A stretch of 64,000 nt of DNA from Candidatus Hinthialibacter antarcticus (GTDB lineage Bacteria > Hinthialibacterota > Hinthialibacteria > Hinthialibacterales > Hinthialibacteraceae): contig JAVCCE010000040.1 of assembly GCA_030765645.1 (NCBI GenBank), forward strand, positions 45,867 through 109,866. Direction: 5' to 3'. The notes under the pieces are model-generated. The model was not told the origin of the DNA. It searched no databases and worked only from the letters and a program-made list of their open reading frames with translations. The translations under genes were made by a program, and so were the position numbers. Shown here piece by piece: positions 36,367-45,122 of the stretch (position 1 is its first letter; each line of letters starts with the position of its first letter).

Positions 36367-36450
36367 GTGTCATCGCGAGCGCAGCGAAGCGATCTCGCTT
36401 TTCGATTTGTGAGATTGCCGCGTCGGCCTTCGGCCTCCTCGCAATGACAC
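36367..36450. repeat. Dispersed repeat C, copy 1 (84-bp MITE-like element)
   Basis: Ends GTGTCATCGCGAG and CTCGCAATGACAC are inverted repeats (12 of 13). The inside shares AGCGAAGC, ATCTCGCTTTTCGAT and GAGATTGCCGCGTCGGCCT with the copy at 63804-63886. Confidence 0.8.
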
Positions 36451-36497
36451 TGGCCTTGAATTTCAAGACAGTCCCTACCTCGGCTAAATGTAAAGAT

Positions 36498-38414
36498 TCA
36501 GTTATTTTCATTCGATTTCAGCGCGTCGCCTACAATGCGGTCGCGCTCGTAGGGCGGCAACGTCTGGACGAAAGTATACAGGCCTGTCAACAGTTCGCCC
36601 TGCGTCGTCACGCCGGGTAAATAGAATAATGACTTTGGGGCTTTGGCCCACATCATCCATTGATTGGCGCGGACGCCCGAAACGGGTTGATCGAGTTTGG
36701 CCTCCCAGGCGTCAATCGGATAAAACCCGCGCAAAGAAAAATACTGCAACGCATCATAATGATCGTCGCCCGGTTTGGCGTCGCGAAAATACACCAACAC
36801 CGCGCCTTGTGCAACTAAGGCGTCTTGCAAGCGTTCGATATTGATACCGCGAACCGGCTCGCCCAGTTTGATGCTGAGCGCCGCCGCTGCGCCCGCCGCC
36901 TGCCCCATCGCCATCCAACAAGGTTCCATCCGAAGCGTACTGAACCCAATGTGCGTACCGGAAACGGGGACGGGCGTCAGCAAATTATCGACCCTCAGAG
37001 GAACCATCACGCCGTAGGGCACGGTATATGGCGCCGTTGGATAACTGAATAAGCCGTCGAGATGAACGCGGCCTTCTTCTCGTTTTAACACTGCATGTGA
37101 ATCAAGCGAATAATGGCTCGCGGTAATGCTGTTTTTGTGAATGGGCGGTCGCGAGCCTGATTTGACGGGCAAGGCGTCATGCGCTATGAATAGATACTCT
37201 CCGGCGATGCGGCGCCCTTCCCGTACATAAACCTGACGTGGAAAGAGAGCATTGTCTTTGTATTCATCTTTCGCCAATCCCCACTCACGGCAATTCTGGC
37301 GGAAATCCTCTGGCACAGCGGGGTCATTCTGCGCAAACCACAACAAGCCAAGCGTGTATTCCCGCAAGCGTTTTGCATAGCGGTCGCGCCAATCCCAACC
37401 AGCCGTCGGCCAAGGCCAATTTTCTTCGGGCAGGTCGGTTGAAAGAAAAGCAACATGTTGATTGTTTGAATCTAACTTATGATTTGGCAGCGTGACGCTG
37501 TTGACCAGGCGGTCAATGCTATTGTAATTTTTGCCTGGATCGGTTTTTCCCGTCAAACGGTTTTGACGAATATCATCAACCAGAGAGAGAAACTCATCCC
37601 GGTTATAATCTTCCGGTTTTGGTATTGGCGCCCGAACATTGGGATCGTTTGTTAAACAAAGCCGATAGTTATAGGCTTGCACGGCGTTATCGCCCAATCC
37701 CGTCGAACCGTCTCCAACCGCGCCGCCCCACGTTTTGTATAATTTGCCCGCCATTGGCTCGTTAAACGCATAACTTGGTTCGCGCCCCAAACGATAGGGT
37801 GCGCCTGCCGCCGCAGCGAGATCGCCTTCATAGGTTCCATCCATAAAAATGGTAGCCCGCACAATTTCGGTCGCGCCGCTGATGCGGTCCGTAATCAGTA
37901 CCCGTTTTAGGGCGCCGTTTTCAAGAACAACATTGTTAGGATCACAATCAAACTGGCGTTGTTTCAAGACGGTAATATTCTCTTTATGCTCAGCCAACAT
38001 CTCTTCGAATATTTGCTCAGCAACATGCGGTTCAAAGTGATAGCCGTCGCTGCAATCTTTGACTTGCTGTGAATCACTGCCGTATTCATCTACATAATGC
38101 TGTTTGACTCGATTCACAAATTCTAAAAACAAACCGCCTGTGGCGCCGCGCGTTTGTATATCGGTCGCGCCCAATCCGTTCGCGGGCAATCCGCCAATAT
38201 GCTCTGTGCGCTCTAATAGAACCACTTTGCAACCGCCGCGCGCCGCGGTCAGCGCCGCCATGACGGCGCCGGGCGTTCCGCCCACAATCGCAACTTGATA
38301 ATTATGTAATTTTGGGGATTTCGGTTTCGCGGATTCTTCTGCGTCAGGCTGCGTCCATGCCGTCAATACGCATAGCGCCACGACCACTGGAAAGGTTCTC
38401 ATTCGCCAATTCAT
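36498..38414 (-). CDS. Secreted FAD-dependent oxidoreductase (FAD_oxidored family)
   Basis: 638 aa with a signal peptide (to about residue 25) and an N-terminal dinucleotide motif in the unusual form VAIVGGTPGAVMAALTAAR, as is common in the PF12831 family, followed by LLERTEHIGG. The motif IFMDGTYEGDLAAAAG is also characteristic, and the C-terminal VSGTHIGFSTLRMEPCWMAMGQAAG is quoted in part as THIGFSTLRMEPCWMAMG. Exported members of this family are abundant in polysaccharide-degrading bacteria, but their substrates are unknown. GGGAGTGGGAC lies right before the ATG. Monocistronic. Confidence 0.85.
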   Translation of the reverse strand: MNWRMRTFPVVVALCVLTAWTQPDAEESAKPKSPKLHNYQVAIVGGTPGAVMAALTAARGGCKVVLLERTEHIGGLPANGLGATDIQTRGATGGLFLEFVNRVKQHYVDEYGSDSQQVKDCSDGYHFEPHVAEQIFEEMLAEHKENITVLKQRQFDCDPNNVVLENGALKRVLITDRISGATEIVRATIFMDGTYEGDLAAAAGAPYRLGREPSYAFNEPMAGKLYKTWGGAVGDGSTGLGDNAVQAYNYRLCLTNDPNVRAPIPKPEDYNRDEFLSLVDDIRQNRLTGKTDPGKNYNSIDRLVNSVTLPNHKLDSNNQHVAFLSTDLPEENWPWPTAGWDWRDRYAKRLREYTLGLLWFAQNDPAVPEDFRQNCREWGLAKDEYKDNALFPRQVYVREGRRIAGEYLFIAHDALPVKSGSRPPIHKNSITASHYSLDSHAVLKREEGRVHLDGLFSYPTAPYTVPYGVMVPLRVDNLLTPVPVSGTHIGFSTLRMEPCWMAMGQAAGAAAALSIKLGEPVRGINIERLQDALVAQGAVLVYFRDAKPGDDHYDALQYFSLRGFYPIDAWEAKLDQPVSGVRANQWMMWAKAPKSLFYLPGVTTQGELLTGLYTFVQTLPPYERDRIVGDALKSNENN

Positions 38415-38505
38415 GTCCCACTCCCGCCGTCAATATCAATGTATATTCAGTAACGATAGGGGGAAAATGACTACGCCGTCAAGCAAATCCCCTTAAAGGC
38501 CCTGT

Positions 38506-39798
38506 CTAGACGCCCGATGCGGTCAAAATATCGGGGATCGCCTCAGGAAACAGCCCCAATTCAAACGCTAAATCCAATACGGTGTAACGCGAGCGAATAT
38601 CCCGTGAGATTCTCAGCCCGCGAAGCGCGTCGTCGGTTGAAAGCGACAGAGCGTTCAATGTATCAGGCGCATGCGCTTTGCGTAATACGTCGTGCGTTTC
38701 TTGCGGCGTGGGGATATTCATGTCGATTAATTCCTGGCGCAGTTGCGACCAAAGTTTGATGAGTTGTTCACGACGAGCCGAAGCGCCGTCATGCTTGAGT
38801 TTGGTTTGGGGCAGGACGCTATCCGCCAATATGCCATGATCGCCTGGAATACGCACGGCTTCATGCTCCCAACCCGGCGGTTCAGGAAACGCAGGCGAAC
38901 CATATTGCATCAGCGCATGGTAAATCGCGGTGGAGAGGCACACGGTCAAGCCGACTTGGGCGCCGTGAAGGTTCATCGGGAGGTTTTGTTGAAGGCGTTC
39001 CATATCCCACAGATGGCTGATGAGATGTTCGCCGCCGCTCGCGGGGGAACTGTTGCCTGCGACCGCCATCGAAACGCCGCTTAAGACGCAGGCTTCCGCT
39101 AAGGCTTGCAAGGAGCCAAGATCGCCCGACGGAATTCCTTCCGCGTTTGCAACCGCTTGTTGGACTGCGTGGTCAACGATACGCCCCGGCAGCGGATTGA
39201 ATTCCGACTCGCCCAATCGACTCGCGACCCACCAATCGGCGCCGCTCACAGGCTTGCTTAATAAATCCGCCAAGCCCGCTTGGGCCATGGCTAGCGGCGC
39301 ATCTTTGAGAATATCAAGGTCAAGTATAATTGCGCGAGGCGGCGTCGCCGGGACGGTCACCTTCAAGCCTTTGTCCATCAGCGCGGCGATACTGCTGGCA
39401 TAACCGTTCATGCTGGCGGCGGTCCCTAAAACGACGCTGGGTTTTTCAAACCGCTCCGATAAACTCTTGACCAGATCATTGATCGTCCCGCTGCCGATGG
39501 CTAGTAAGCCGTCTACATCATGGATCTGCTCAGCCAGTTCATCCAGCAGTTCCATTTTCCCTTTTGGATGCGGCGGCAGCGTATGAACGCAAAACTGGTC
39601 GCCGAATAAAGCGCGCAAGTCAATCACTTTGTTGGCGGCGTTCCAGGTGTCAGGATCAGCGACGGCGAATATGCGTTGACCGAGATGAGTTTGTACGGCG
39701 TAAGGGACGGACTGAGCAGCGCCCGCTTCGATAAAAACCTCTATCGGCAGATCAACCGCTTGCGGCAAGGGTACGGGACATAAATCTTGAAGTTTCAT
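38506..39798 (-). CDS. sn-Glycerol-1-phosphate dehydrogenase family protein
   Basis: 430-aa iron-containing-alcohol-dehydrogenase-like enzyme of the G1PDH/AraM group: GLLAIGSGTINDLVK (nucleotide site), TAASMNGYASSIAAL, GLADLLSKPVSGADWW with a conserved metal Asp, and GEHLISHLWDM plus NLHGAQVG with metal-binding His residues. The enzyme reduces dihydroxyacetone phosphate to glycerol-1-phosphate. In archaea that makes lipid backbones; in some bacteria it feeds heptaprenylglycerol phosphate or mixed lipids. The ATG at 39798 is preferred (AGGA 10 nt upstream); an in-frame ATG at 39825 adds nine residues. No lipid gene is adjacent. Confidence 0.88.
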   Translation of the reverse strand: MKLQDLCPVPLPQAVDLPIEVFIEAGAAQSVPYAVQTHLGQRIFAVADPDTWNAANKVIDLRALFGDQFCVHTLPPHPKGKMELLDELAEQIHDVDGLLAIGSGTINDLVKSLSERFEKPSVVLGTAASMNGYASSIAALMDKGLKVTVPATPPRAIILDLDILKDAPLAMAQAGLADLLSKPVSGADWWVASRLGESEFNPLPGRIVDHAVQQAVANAEGIPSGDLGSLQALAEACVLSGVSMAVAGNSSPASGGEHLISHLWDMERLQQNLPMNLHGAQVGLTVCLSTAIYHALMQYGSPAFPEPPGWEHEAVRIPGDHGILADSVLPQTKLKHDGASARREQLIKLWSQLRQELIDMNIPTPQETHDVLRKAHAPDTLNALSLSTDDALRGLRISRDIRSRYTVLDLAFELGLFPEAIPDILTASGV

Positions 39799-40124
39799 TC
39801 TGCGTCTTTTCCTATTCAATAACATTCAATACAGTATAGGTCTAAACACGGGGGAGGTTTCACATGAGTAACCCGCGCACTCCGTTTCATTGTAAATTAT
39901 TATTCATCAATTTAATTCTCATTATCATTTTATATCCATTTTTATTAGATGGACTCAAGCGGGAAATTCTGCACTTTGCATTTCTAGCGATGACATTTTA
40001 AGTTCTTCCGTAAATTGGATACTCTTTCATAAATTGAATTGAGATTTATATAGAAGTTGCCAGAATTATGTGCGGATTGAGTTACGGCTATGATTGGTTT
40101 CGTTGTTTTTGCGCGCGGAATTGC
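39799..40124. other. Intergenic stretch with repeat A copy 4
   Basis: AT-rich at 39890-40050, then a copy of repeat A. It separates the G1PDH promoter side from the 3' end of the RimK operon. No gene seen. Confidence 0.55.
40049..40083 (+). repeat. Dispersed repeat A, copy 4
   Basis: TATAGAAGTTGCCAGAATTA followed by TGTGCGGATTGAGTT, matching copy 2 (11449-11486, minus strand) more closely than copies 1 and 3. This suggests two sub-types. Confidence 0.7.
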
Positions 40125-41207
40125 TCAAGACACATCATTATCCTGCCGCTCTTCGGTGGCGACTTTGACGGTAAAGTGATCCCGCATGGTTTGAAATGGA
40201 TCATCCACGAGGACCGATTCGCTGCGGATACGCTTGATGCGCTTGTAGGTGCGTTCAGATAAAATCGCAATATGGTAAACTGGCTCGCCCGGCTGCACGG
40301 CGGGCATAGTGCTCATACCAAGAACTACGCCGAAAGTTGGCGAAGTTAATACATTTTTTTCGCGGCCAAAAATGCTGTAATTGGTTGCGAGTTCTTCGCC
40401 CTCATGCACCAAGTCGCCCGGCCGGGCGTAAAACGTCAGAAACCCGCCGCGTTGGGCGCGCACCCACATCGTTTTATCAATGGTAAGATGATACGGCGGA
40501 GGCTCAGGTTCGCCTTCAAGCATGTTCAACTCTTTTAGCACATTCAAACAACCGCGTACGCCAATATCAACTACGCCTTGTTCGATGCGCCACACTTCGC
40601 CTGCTTCTAAAATAATCGTTGAAATTCCATTTTGCACAGTTATGCGGCGTAATGAATTTTCAGGGCCTTTTGAATTTACAATCAATTCGCAGCCGAATGC
40701 GCGCGCCAGACGCCGCACTTCAGGTTTACGCATGTCGGCGCGAACATTTGGGTAGTTTGTCCGTCTCACCGCCGCGCTATGAAAATCGACTCCATAGTCG
40801 CATTGCGAAATAATGTCGGTATACACCCGATGGGCCAATCGGCTGGTCAGGCTGCCTGTCGGCGAACCAGGAAAGGAGCGGTTCAAATCGCGTCGGTCAG
40901 GCAAGTAGCGGGAGTGGTTTTCTAAGCCATAAATATTAACCACAGGCGCACAGATCAGCGTCCCGCGTAGAAGCGAAGGCGGTTGATTAAACAATAACTC
41001 ACGGATAATCCCGATCCCAGTCAGTTCGTCGCCATGCACCGCGCCTGTAAAATAAACGCGCGGTCCGGTTTTGGCTGCGCGAAACACGCTGACGGGAATC
41101 GAAACGGGAATCCCCAAATAGGATTCGCTGAATTCAATGTGGAGATCGACGGCTTCTCCAGAACGAATGGTGCGACCGTTGATTTTAAGAGGTTTTCGTT
41201 TTGTCAT
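40125..41207 (-). CDS. Succinylglutamate desuccinylase / aspartoacylase-like M14 metallohydrolase
   Basis: 360 aa of the AstE/AspA family. The zinc ligands are visible as GAVHGDELTG (His, Glu) and VDFHSAA (His), with DLNRSFPG for the substrate-binding Arg. The C-terminal half is beta-rich and lipoyl-like (GGFLTFYARPGDLVHEGEEL), as in deacylases that work on N-acyl amino acids. It overlaps the end of the RimK gene by 23 nt. Position suggests it removes or trims an acyl or amide group made by the ligase; that link is inference. Confidence 0.85.
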   Translation of the reverse strand: MTKRKPLKINGRTIRSGEAVDLHIEFSESYLGIPVSIPVSVFRAAKTGPRVYFTGAVHGDELTGIGIIRELLFNQPPSLLRGTLICAPVVNIYGLENHSRYLPDRRDLNRSFPGSPTGSLTSRLAHRVYTDIISQCDYGVDFHSAAVRRTNYPNVRADMRKPEVRRLARAFGCELIVNSKGPENSLRRITVQNGISTIILEAGEVWRIEQGVVDIGVRGCLNVLKELNMLEGEPEPPPYHLTIDKTMWVRAQRGGFLTFYARPGDLVHEGEELATNYSIFGREKNVLTSPTFGVVLGMSTMPAVQPGEPVYHIAILSERTYKRIKRIRSESVLVDDPFQTMRDHFTVKVATEERQDNDVS

Positions 41208-42384
41208 CTAATTTCTTAACTGTGCTCCGTTTTTTTTTGGCGCGGCTCTTCTTCTCAGGAACTAAGGCGCGCAAGGCCTGAAGTTCTCCGTAGCACAACA
41301 ACTCATCGCCCGGCTCGATCACTTCATCGCCTTTGGGGTTAGTAATAATCGATTTGTTGCGCGTAATATGGATGACATGGATATTCTGTTCTGTTAGCGG
41401 CGTGTCGCGTAACGCCACGTTTTCTAACTCGGGCATGTTATGAACGTCTAACTCTGCAATGCCATACCCAGCCGCCAAACGAAGCCGTTGGCGGAGGTCT
41501 ACATCCGGGAACAAAACTTGATTTTCGGTATCTTCGATTATGGCGTCGGCTATATCAATTCCGGTTGCGGTTTCGATGCCTTCCAACCCGGGCGATGAAT
41601 TCACTTCCATCACCTGCGGGCCGTCTTCTGATTCAAGCATATCAACGCCCGCCACCCGCAAACCAATGATCTGCGAGGCGCGAATCGCCGTCCGTTCGTA
41701 TTCTTCGTCCAGTTGGACGATTTCCGTACTCCCACCGCGATGAACATTACTACGAAACTCATCTCCGACCGCCATGCGGCGCATTGCCGTCACCACGCGG
41801 TCGCCGACCACGATGGCGCGTATGTCTTTGCCCTTGCTTTCTTTCACAAATTTTTGGATCAGCACATTCTGCTTGGCGCCATGCAGCGTTTCGATAATCG
41901 CTTCTGCGATTTTATTCGTATCCGCCAGAATCACGCCGACGCCCTGGGTCCCCTCAAGAACTTTGATAATGACCGGCGCCCCGCCGACTCTCTCAATCGC
42001 GGAGAGCACATCCTTTTTATCGCGCACAAACGCCGTTGGAGGAATTCCGATATCATGGCGGCTGAGAATTTGCATAGCGCGTAATTTGTCGCGTGAACGC
42101 GCGATAGCGATTGACTCGTTCGCGCAATATAGCCCCATCTGTTCAAACTGGCGAACCACCGCCAAGCCGTAAAATGTGATCGACGCGCCAATCCGCGGAA
42201 TCACAGCGTTGTAAGTAGAAAGAGGTTTTGAACGGTAATACAGTTCAGGATTTTCGGCTTCAAGCCCAATTGAAAAGCGCAGCGTATCTAACACAATGGC
42301 GCGGTGCCCGCGCCGGACAGCAGCTTCGCGGAGCCGCCGGGTGCTATATGAGTGGCGGTTTCGCGACAAGATAGCAATTTTCAC
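41185..42384 (-). CDS. rimK: RimK-type alpha-L-glutamate ligase fused to RCK_C (TrkA-C)-like domain
   Basis: 399 aa, about 100 longer than E. coli RimK (300). Residues 1-290 are an ATP-grasp ligase: MKIAILSRNRHSYSTRRL, the ATP loop VIIKVLEGTQGVGV, and the Mg site QVMEVNSSPGLEGIE. Residues about 310-375 resemble an RCK_C/TrkA-C ligand-binding module (ALRDTPLTEQNIHVIHITRN, EVIEPGDELLCYG). RimK adds glutamates to ribosomal protein S6 or makes poly-glutamate. The extra domain suggests small-molecule control. The start is GTG, its G shared with the upstream TAG stop (TAGTG). Confidence 0.9.
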   Translation of the reverse strand: MKIAILSRNRHSYSTRRLREAAVRRGHRAIVLDTLRFSIGLEAENPELYYRSKPLSTYNAVIPRIGASITFYGLAVVRQFEQMGLYCANESIAIARSRDKLRAMQILSRHDIGIPPTAFVRDKKDVLSAIERVGGAPVIIKVLEGTQGVGVILADTNKIAEAIIETLHGAKQNVLIQKFVKESKGKDIRAIVVGDRVVTAMRRMAVGDEFRSNVHRGGSTEIVQLDEEYERTAIRASQIIGLRVAGVDMLESEDGPQVMEVNSSPGLEGIETATGIDIADAIIEDTENQVLFPDVDLRQRLRLAAGYGIAELDVHNMPELENVALRDTPLTEQNIHVIHITRNKSIITNPKGDEVIEPGDELLCYGELQALRALVPEKKSRAKKKRSTVKKLDDKTKTS

Positions 42385-42884
42385 TAGGAGGTTCTCTCTC
42401 GTTTTCTTTTACGCAGCGTGTCCCGGCGGGAAACATCAACGACAAAATCGTGCGCCAAAGCGCGGCGGCCCAACAACATACGGAAGATCATTTTCTTTCG
42501 GCAAACAAGAGATATCTCTATATCTTTCTCAATATGTCCGATTCGGACGCGCGTGTTCACAAAATAGCGTGTGGTATACTTTCCTGTGCTGGAACGAACC
42601 TGCCCTGTTTTTAATAGGGGAGCTACGACCTGGACGCGCTTCTCTTGGTTTTTTCTGCTTAACACTACATAAAACTGAATGCGGCCATCGCCAAGGTCAA
42701 CCAATTCATCGACATGCAGCGCGCTGCTTCGGGCGCCTGTATCGACTTTGGCGCGGATTCTTCCGATGCCCCAATCGACCAACTCGACAGGCTCCACCCA
42801 TCCAATTACTGTCTTTTCTTGTTCCAAAGAAGGTTCCTGCTCATCATTTGATATGGAGTTTTTTACGAATGCCGTAAACACCAT
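42384..42884 (-). CDS. RimB-like retropepsin / putative ATP-dependent zinc protease
   Basis: 166 aa of the PF05618 family: IGWVEPVELVDWGIGRIRAKVDTGARSSALH, quoted in part as AKVDTGARSSALH, holds the Asp-Thr-Gly of an aspartic-protease-like fold; MLLGRRAL is the second conserved patch. Members encoded beside rimK trim poly-glutamate from S6 (RimB). The gene runs into rimK (1-nt overlap). A perfect TATAAT touches the ATG, so the message may be leaderless or begin slightly downstream at GTG 42881; there is no Shine-Dalgarno. Confidence 0.85.
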   Translation of the reverse strand: MVFTAFVKNSISNDEQEPSLEQEKTVIGWVEPVELVDWGIGRIRAKVDTGARSSALHVDELVDLGDGRIQFYVVLSRKNQEKRVQVVAPLLKTGQVRSSTGKYTTRYFVNTRVRIGHIEKDIEISLVCRKKMIFRMLLGRRALAHDFVVDVSRRDTLRKRKRERTS

Positions 42885-42890
42885 ATTATA
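42885..42890 (-). promoter_or_regulatory. TATAAT hexamer abutting the start codon
   Basis: A consensus -10 lies immediately before the ATG of the RimB-like gene on the minus strand. No good -35 is seen 16-18 nt upstream. Confidence 0.35.
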
Positions 42891-42962
42891 GCGGGATAAT
42901 TAATTTAGATCGAATAAAGATTAATACAGGCTCGAATTAAAAAAAGAAGCGCCGCAATTCAA

Positions 42963-43601
42963 TCAATTAATGGAAGCAGCCAAGCAGGCTTGGCGCACGG
43001 CGTCGATCGCCGTTTTACCAAACACGTCGCATCCTGTTTTTTCAGCGAGCATCTCAGACGCAGCGGCTCCACCGAGAATAACATTCACTTTGTCGCGCAA
43101 CCCCGCCTCGCGCAACGCGGTGATCGTATTCGTAACCGATTGATACCCCGTCGTCAACAAGACGCTAAGCGCCACGATGGTCGCGTCGTTGTTTTTTACC
43201 GCCTCCACAAAACGCTGCGGCGACACATTAACGCCCAGGTCGACAACGTCAAATCCACCGCCGCGCAACATCATGGCGACGATGTCTTTGCCGATATTGT
43301 GAATGTCATGCTGTACCGTACCAATCACGACGCATCCTTTTGTTTCCACCGGCTGTTCTTTGACTAGCATTGGCTTAAGTTCCGCCATGGCGTCTTCCAT
43401 GATTTTTCCTGCGATGACCAATTCAGGAATAAAGCAATCGCCCGACTCAAACCGCGCGCCAATCTCGACCATGCCGGAATTGAAATAGGCAACGATATCC
43501 GCCGCAGAAACGCCGTCGTCGATCAATTGTTTGACAATAGATTTCACGTCGTCTTGCTTCAAGTCGATCATGGCTTGCGCCAATGGATGCAATTCAATCA
43601 T
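42963..43601 (-). CDS. Corrinoid (B12-binding) methyltransferase subunit
   Basis: 212 aa of the MtaC/MtbC/MttC corrinoid type: an N-terminal four-helix cap (about 1-90; FIPELVIAGKIMEDAM), then a Rossmann B12 domain with the axial-His motif DIHNIGKDIV and ILGGAAAS. It carries the methyl group on cobalt between a methyl donor and an acceptor. The ORF runs farther upstream, but the ATG at 43601 has AAGGAGA 10 nt before it. It is the third gene of an operon with a UroD-type methyltransferase. Confidence 0.92.
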   Translation of the reverse strand: MIELHPLAQAMIDLKQDDVKSIVKQLIDDGVSAADIVAYFNSGMVEIGARFESGDCFIPELVIAGKIMEDAMAELKPMLVKEQPVETKGCVVIGTVQHDIHNIGKDIVAMMLRGGGFDVVDLGVNVSPQRFVEAVKNNDATIVALSVLLTTGYQSVTNTITALREAGLRDKVNVILGGAAASEMLAEKTGCDVFGKTAIDAVRQACLAASIN

Positions 43602-43615
43602 CTGATGAGGTCTCC

Positions 43616-43786
43616 TTAAAACGAGATCAGGCAGTTCCATATATAGATGTAACCAAGCGTATCGACATTTTCCCATACGCCTTTGACGATTTCTTCATCG
43701 CCTTGAATTTGCGGATATTCGCTCTTCTTTTGGTCCCAGGGAATACAGACGCCCGGCGCTTGGGCTGCTTTCGGTTCGTTGTTCAT
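43616..43786 (-). CDS. 56-aa protein in the corrinoid methyltransferase operon
   Basis: MNNEPKAAQAPGVCIPWDQK and an acidic middle (GDEEIVKGVWENVD) end in an aromatic-rich GYIYIWNCLISF. AAGGA lies 7 nt before the ATG, and the gene sits 14 nt from each neighbour, in the same direction. Two cysteines are present. I recognise no family. Spacing and ribosome site make it a likely gene rather than a chance ORF. Confidence 0.65.
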   Translation of the reverse strand: MNNEPKAAQAPGVCIPWDQKKSEYPQIQGDEEIVKGVWENVDTLGYIYIWNCLISF

Positions 43787-43800
43787 AGTCGGTTCCTTTC

Positions 43801-45000
43801 TCAATAGACGCCGTATTCGCGGGTAAATTCGGTCATGGCTTTGACGTTTTCAATTTGCGGATCGTTCTGCATAATCGCGCCCGCATCCATGATGTAGCCG
43901 CCGTCGCGCCCGACGCCGTCGATAAGTTTCTTACAATAATCGCGCACTTCTTGCGGCGTTCCAAACGTCAGCAGTTCATTGGGCAGGCCGCCGCTGATGC
44001 AGAACTTGTCGCCCAACACGCGATGGGCTTCAAAGATGTCGCCGCGATCCACGTGATAGATGATGCTGCCCGCAGGCAGTTCAGCGAAATATTTGAGATG
44101 ATGGTCCCAGTTGCCTTCGGCGTAATAGATGGTCTGCCATCCCTGTTTGTGAATTTCGATGGTGATTTCTTTGAGCGTCGGCCAGTAGTATTTCTCAAAC
44201 TGCTCCGGCGACAAAAACGGCGTACAGCCCCGGTGCATCCATAACGAAATGGGGACGTTCTTCTCGGGATCGGCGCCAGCGAGTGCATTAAACATCATGT
44301 GCGGCGCCATGGCTTCGCAAGCGGCGGCGACTTTCTCAGGGCGCTGGAAGAGGTCCATACACATCGGGTTATAGCCGCGCAGTTTGTCAACGATGATATC
44401 GAACGGCGCTTTCAAACACCCCATCAAGGCCGGGACAACGCCGACTTCATTCTTCATGCGCTCATGTTGGGCGCCAAACGCCTGGAAATATTGCAGCGTC
44501 GCCATGCCGCCCTTGAGCCATGACAGGTTGTTTCGCGCCGTGTTGGGTTCGCCGGGCGCAACCACATCGCGGGAGACGCGGGGCAGCCAGACGTTGGCGA
44601 GAAACTCAGTCGGGTTTGCGATCAGCAGGTCATACTCGTCCGCATGCATGTGCGCTTTTGATTCGTCAGCGGGTTCAATGTATTGAAAGCATCCATCGGC
44701 GGGCGCATCAATACCGGGGATCATGTAATACTTCAATCCAGCAGCGTCAACGAGTCCTGTCCAGACATAGACCATGTTGCCGACCACGGCGTCCCAATCA
44801 AAATCGGTCGCGCATTTGATCGCGGCTTCGAATGCTAAATTGAAATCGTGAGTGACCTGCTGGCAGGTATAACCCGCATATTTCGCGGTAAATTCCGCGA
44901 CAAAGGGCCGGATAGGAACACAATCCGGCTTTTCGTTTCGCATTGCGGTGGTGTATCGTTTCAGGCGCTGTTGGTAGAGTTGCTCAGCATGATCTGACAT
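43801..45000 (-). CDS. UroD-family (MtaA/MtbA-like) corrinoid methyltransferase
   Basis: 399 aa of the uroporphyrinogen-decarboxylase-like methyltransferase family: KPDCVPIRPFVAEFTAKYAG at the front (quoted within limit as PDCVPIRPFVAEFTAKYAG), GCLKAPFDII, WMHRGCTPFLSPEQFEKYYWP (as HRGCTPFLSPEQFEKYYW), and a His-Cys type metal site in the C-terminal barrel. With the corrinoid protein in the same operon it is a methyltransferase, not heme-making UroD. The methyl donor is unknown (methoxy compounds and methylamines are family substrates). The start at 45000 follows GGGGGAG. Confidence 0.87.
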   Translation of the reverse strand: MSDHAEQLYQQRLKRYTTAMRNEKPDCVPIRPFVAEFTAKYAGYTCQQVTHDFNLAFEAAIKCATDFDWDAVVGNMVYVWTGLVDAAGLKYYMIPGIDAPADGCFQYIEPADESKAHMHADEYDLLIANPTEFLANVWLPRVSRDVVAPGEPNTARNNLSWLKGGMATLQYFQAFGAQHERMKNEVGVVPALMGCLKAPFDIIVDKLRGYNPMCMDLFQRPEKVAAACEAMAPHMMFNALAGADPEKNVPISLWMHRGCTPFLSPEQFEKYYWPTLKEITIEIHKQGWQTIYYAEGNWDHHLKYFAELPAGSIIYHVDRGDIFEAHRVLGDKFCISGGLPNELLTFGTPQEVRDYCKKLIDGVGRDGGYIMDAGAIMQNDPQIENVKAMTEFTREYGVY

Positions 45001-45122
45001 CGCCGCTCCCCCCATTCACAAGATGTCTAAGCAAACCCAAGGTATCATAATTTCAATGTGTTTTGGAGCCGTACAAAACAAAAGCCTGGGGGTAGGGTTA
45101 CGCTTGTCTCCGCTTCGGACAC

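Larger units (their letters stand above)
36040..36497. other. Gene-free stretch with three palindromic elements
   Basis: Holds a weak repeat A relative (36065-36094, TTATAGTGTTGCC), a hairpin-bearing block (36260-36345) and repeat C copy 1 (36367-36450). It lies upstream of both the ABC operon and the 3' end of the FAD oxidoreductase gene. No protein gene is seen. Confidence 0.65.

Noticed and set aside
42296..42877. 193-aa plus-strand ORF opposite the RimK and RimB-like genes
   Set aside because: Antisense shadow; both sense genes show conserved motifs.
45000..45122. Cobalamin riboswitch before the corrinoid operon
   Set aside because: No B12-box-like conserved core could be seen in the short leader.
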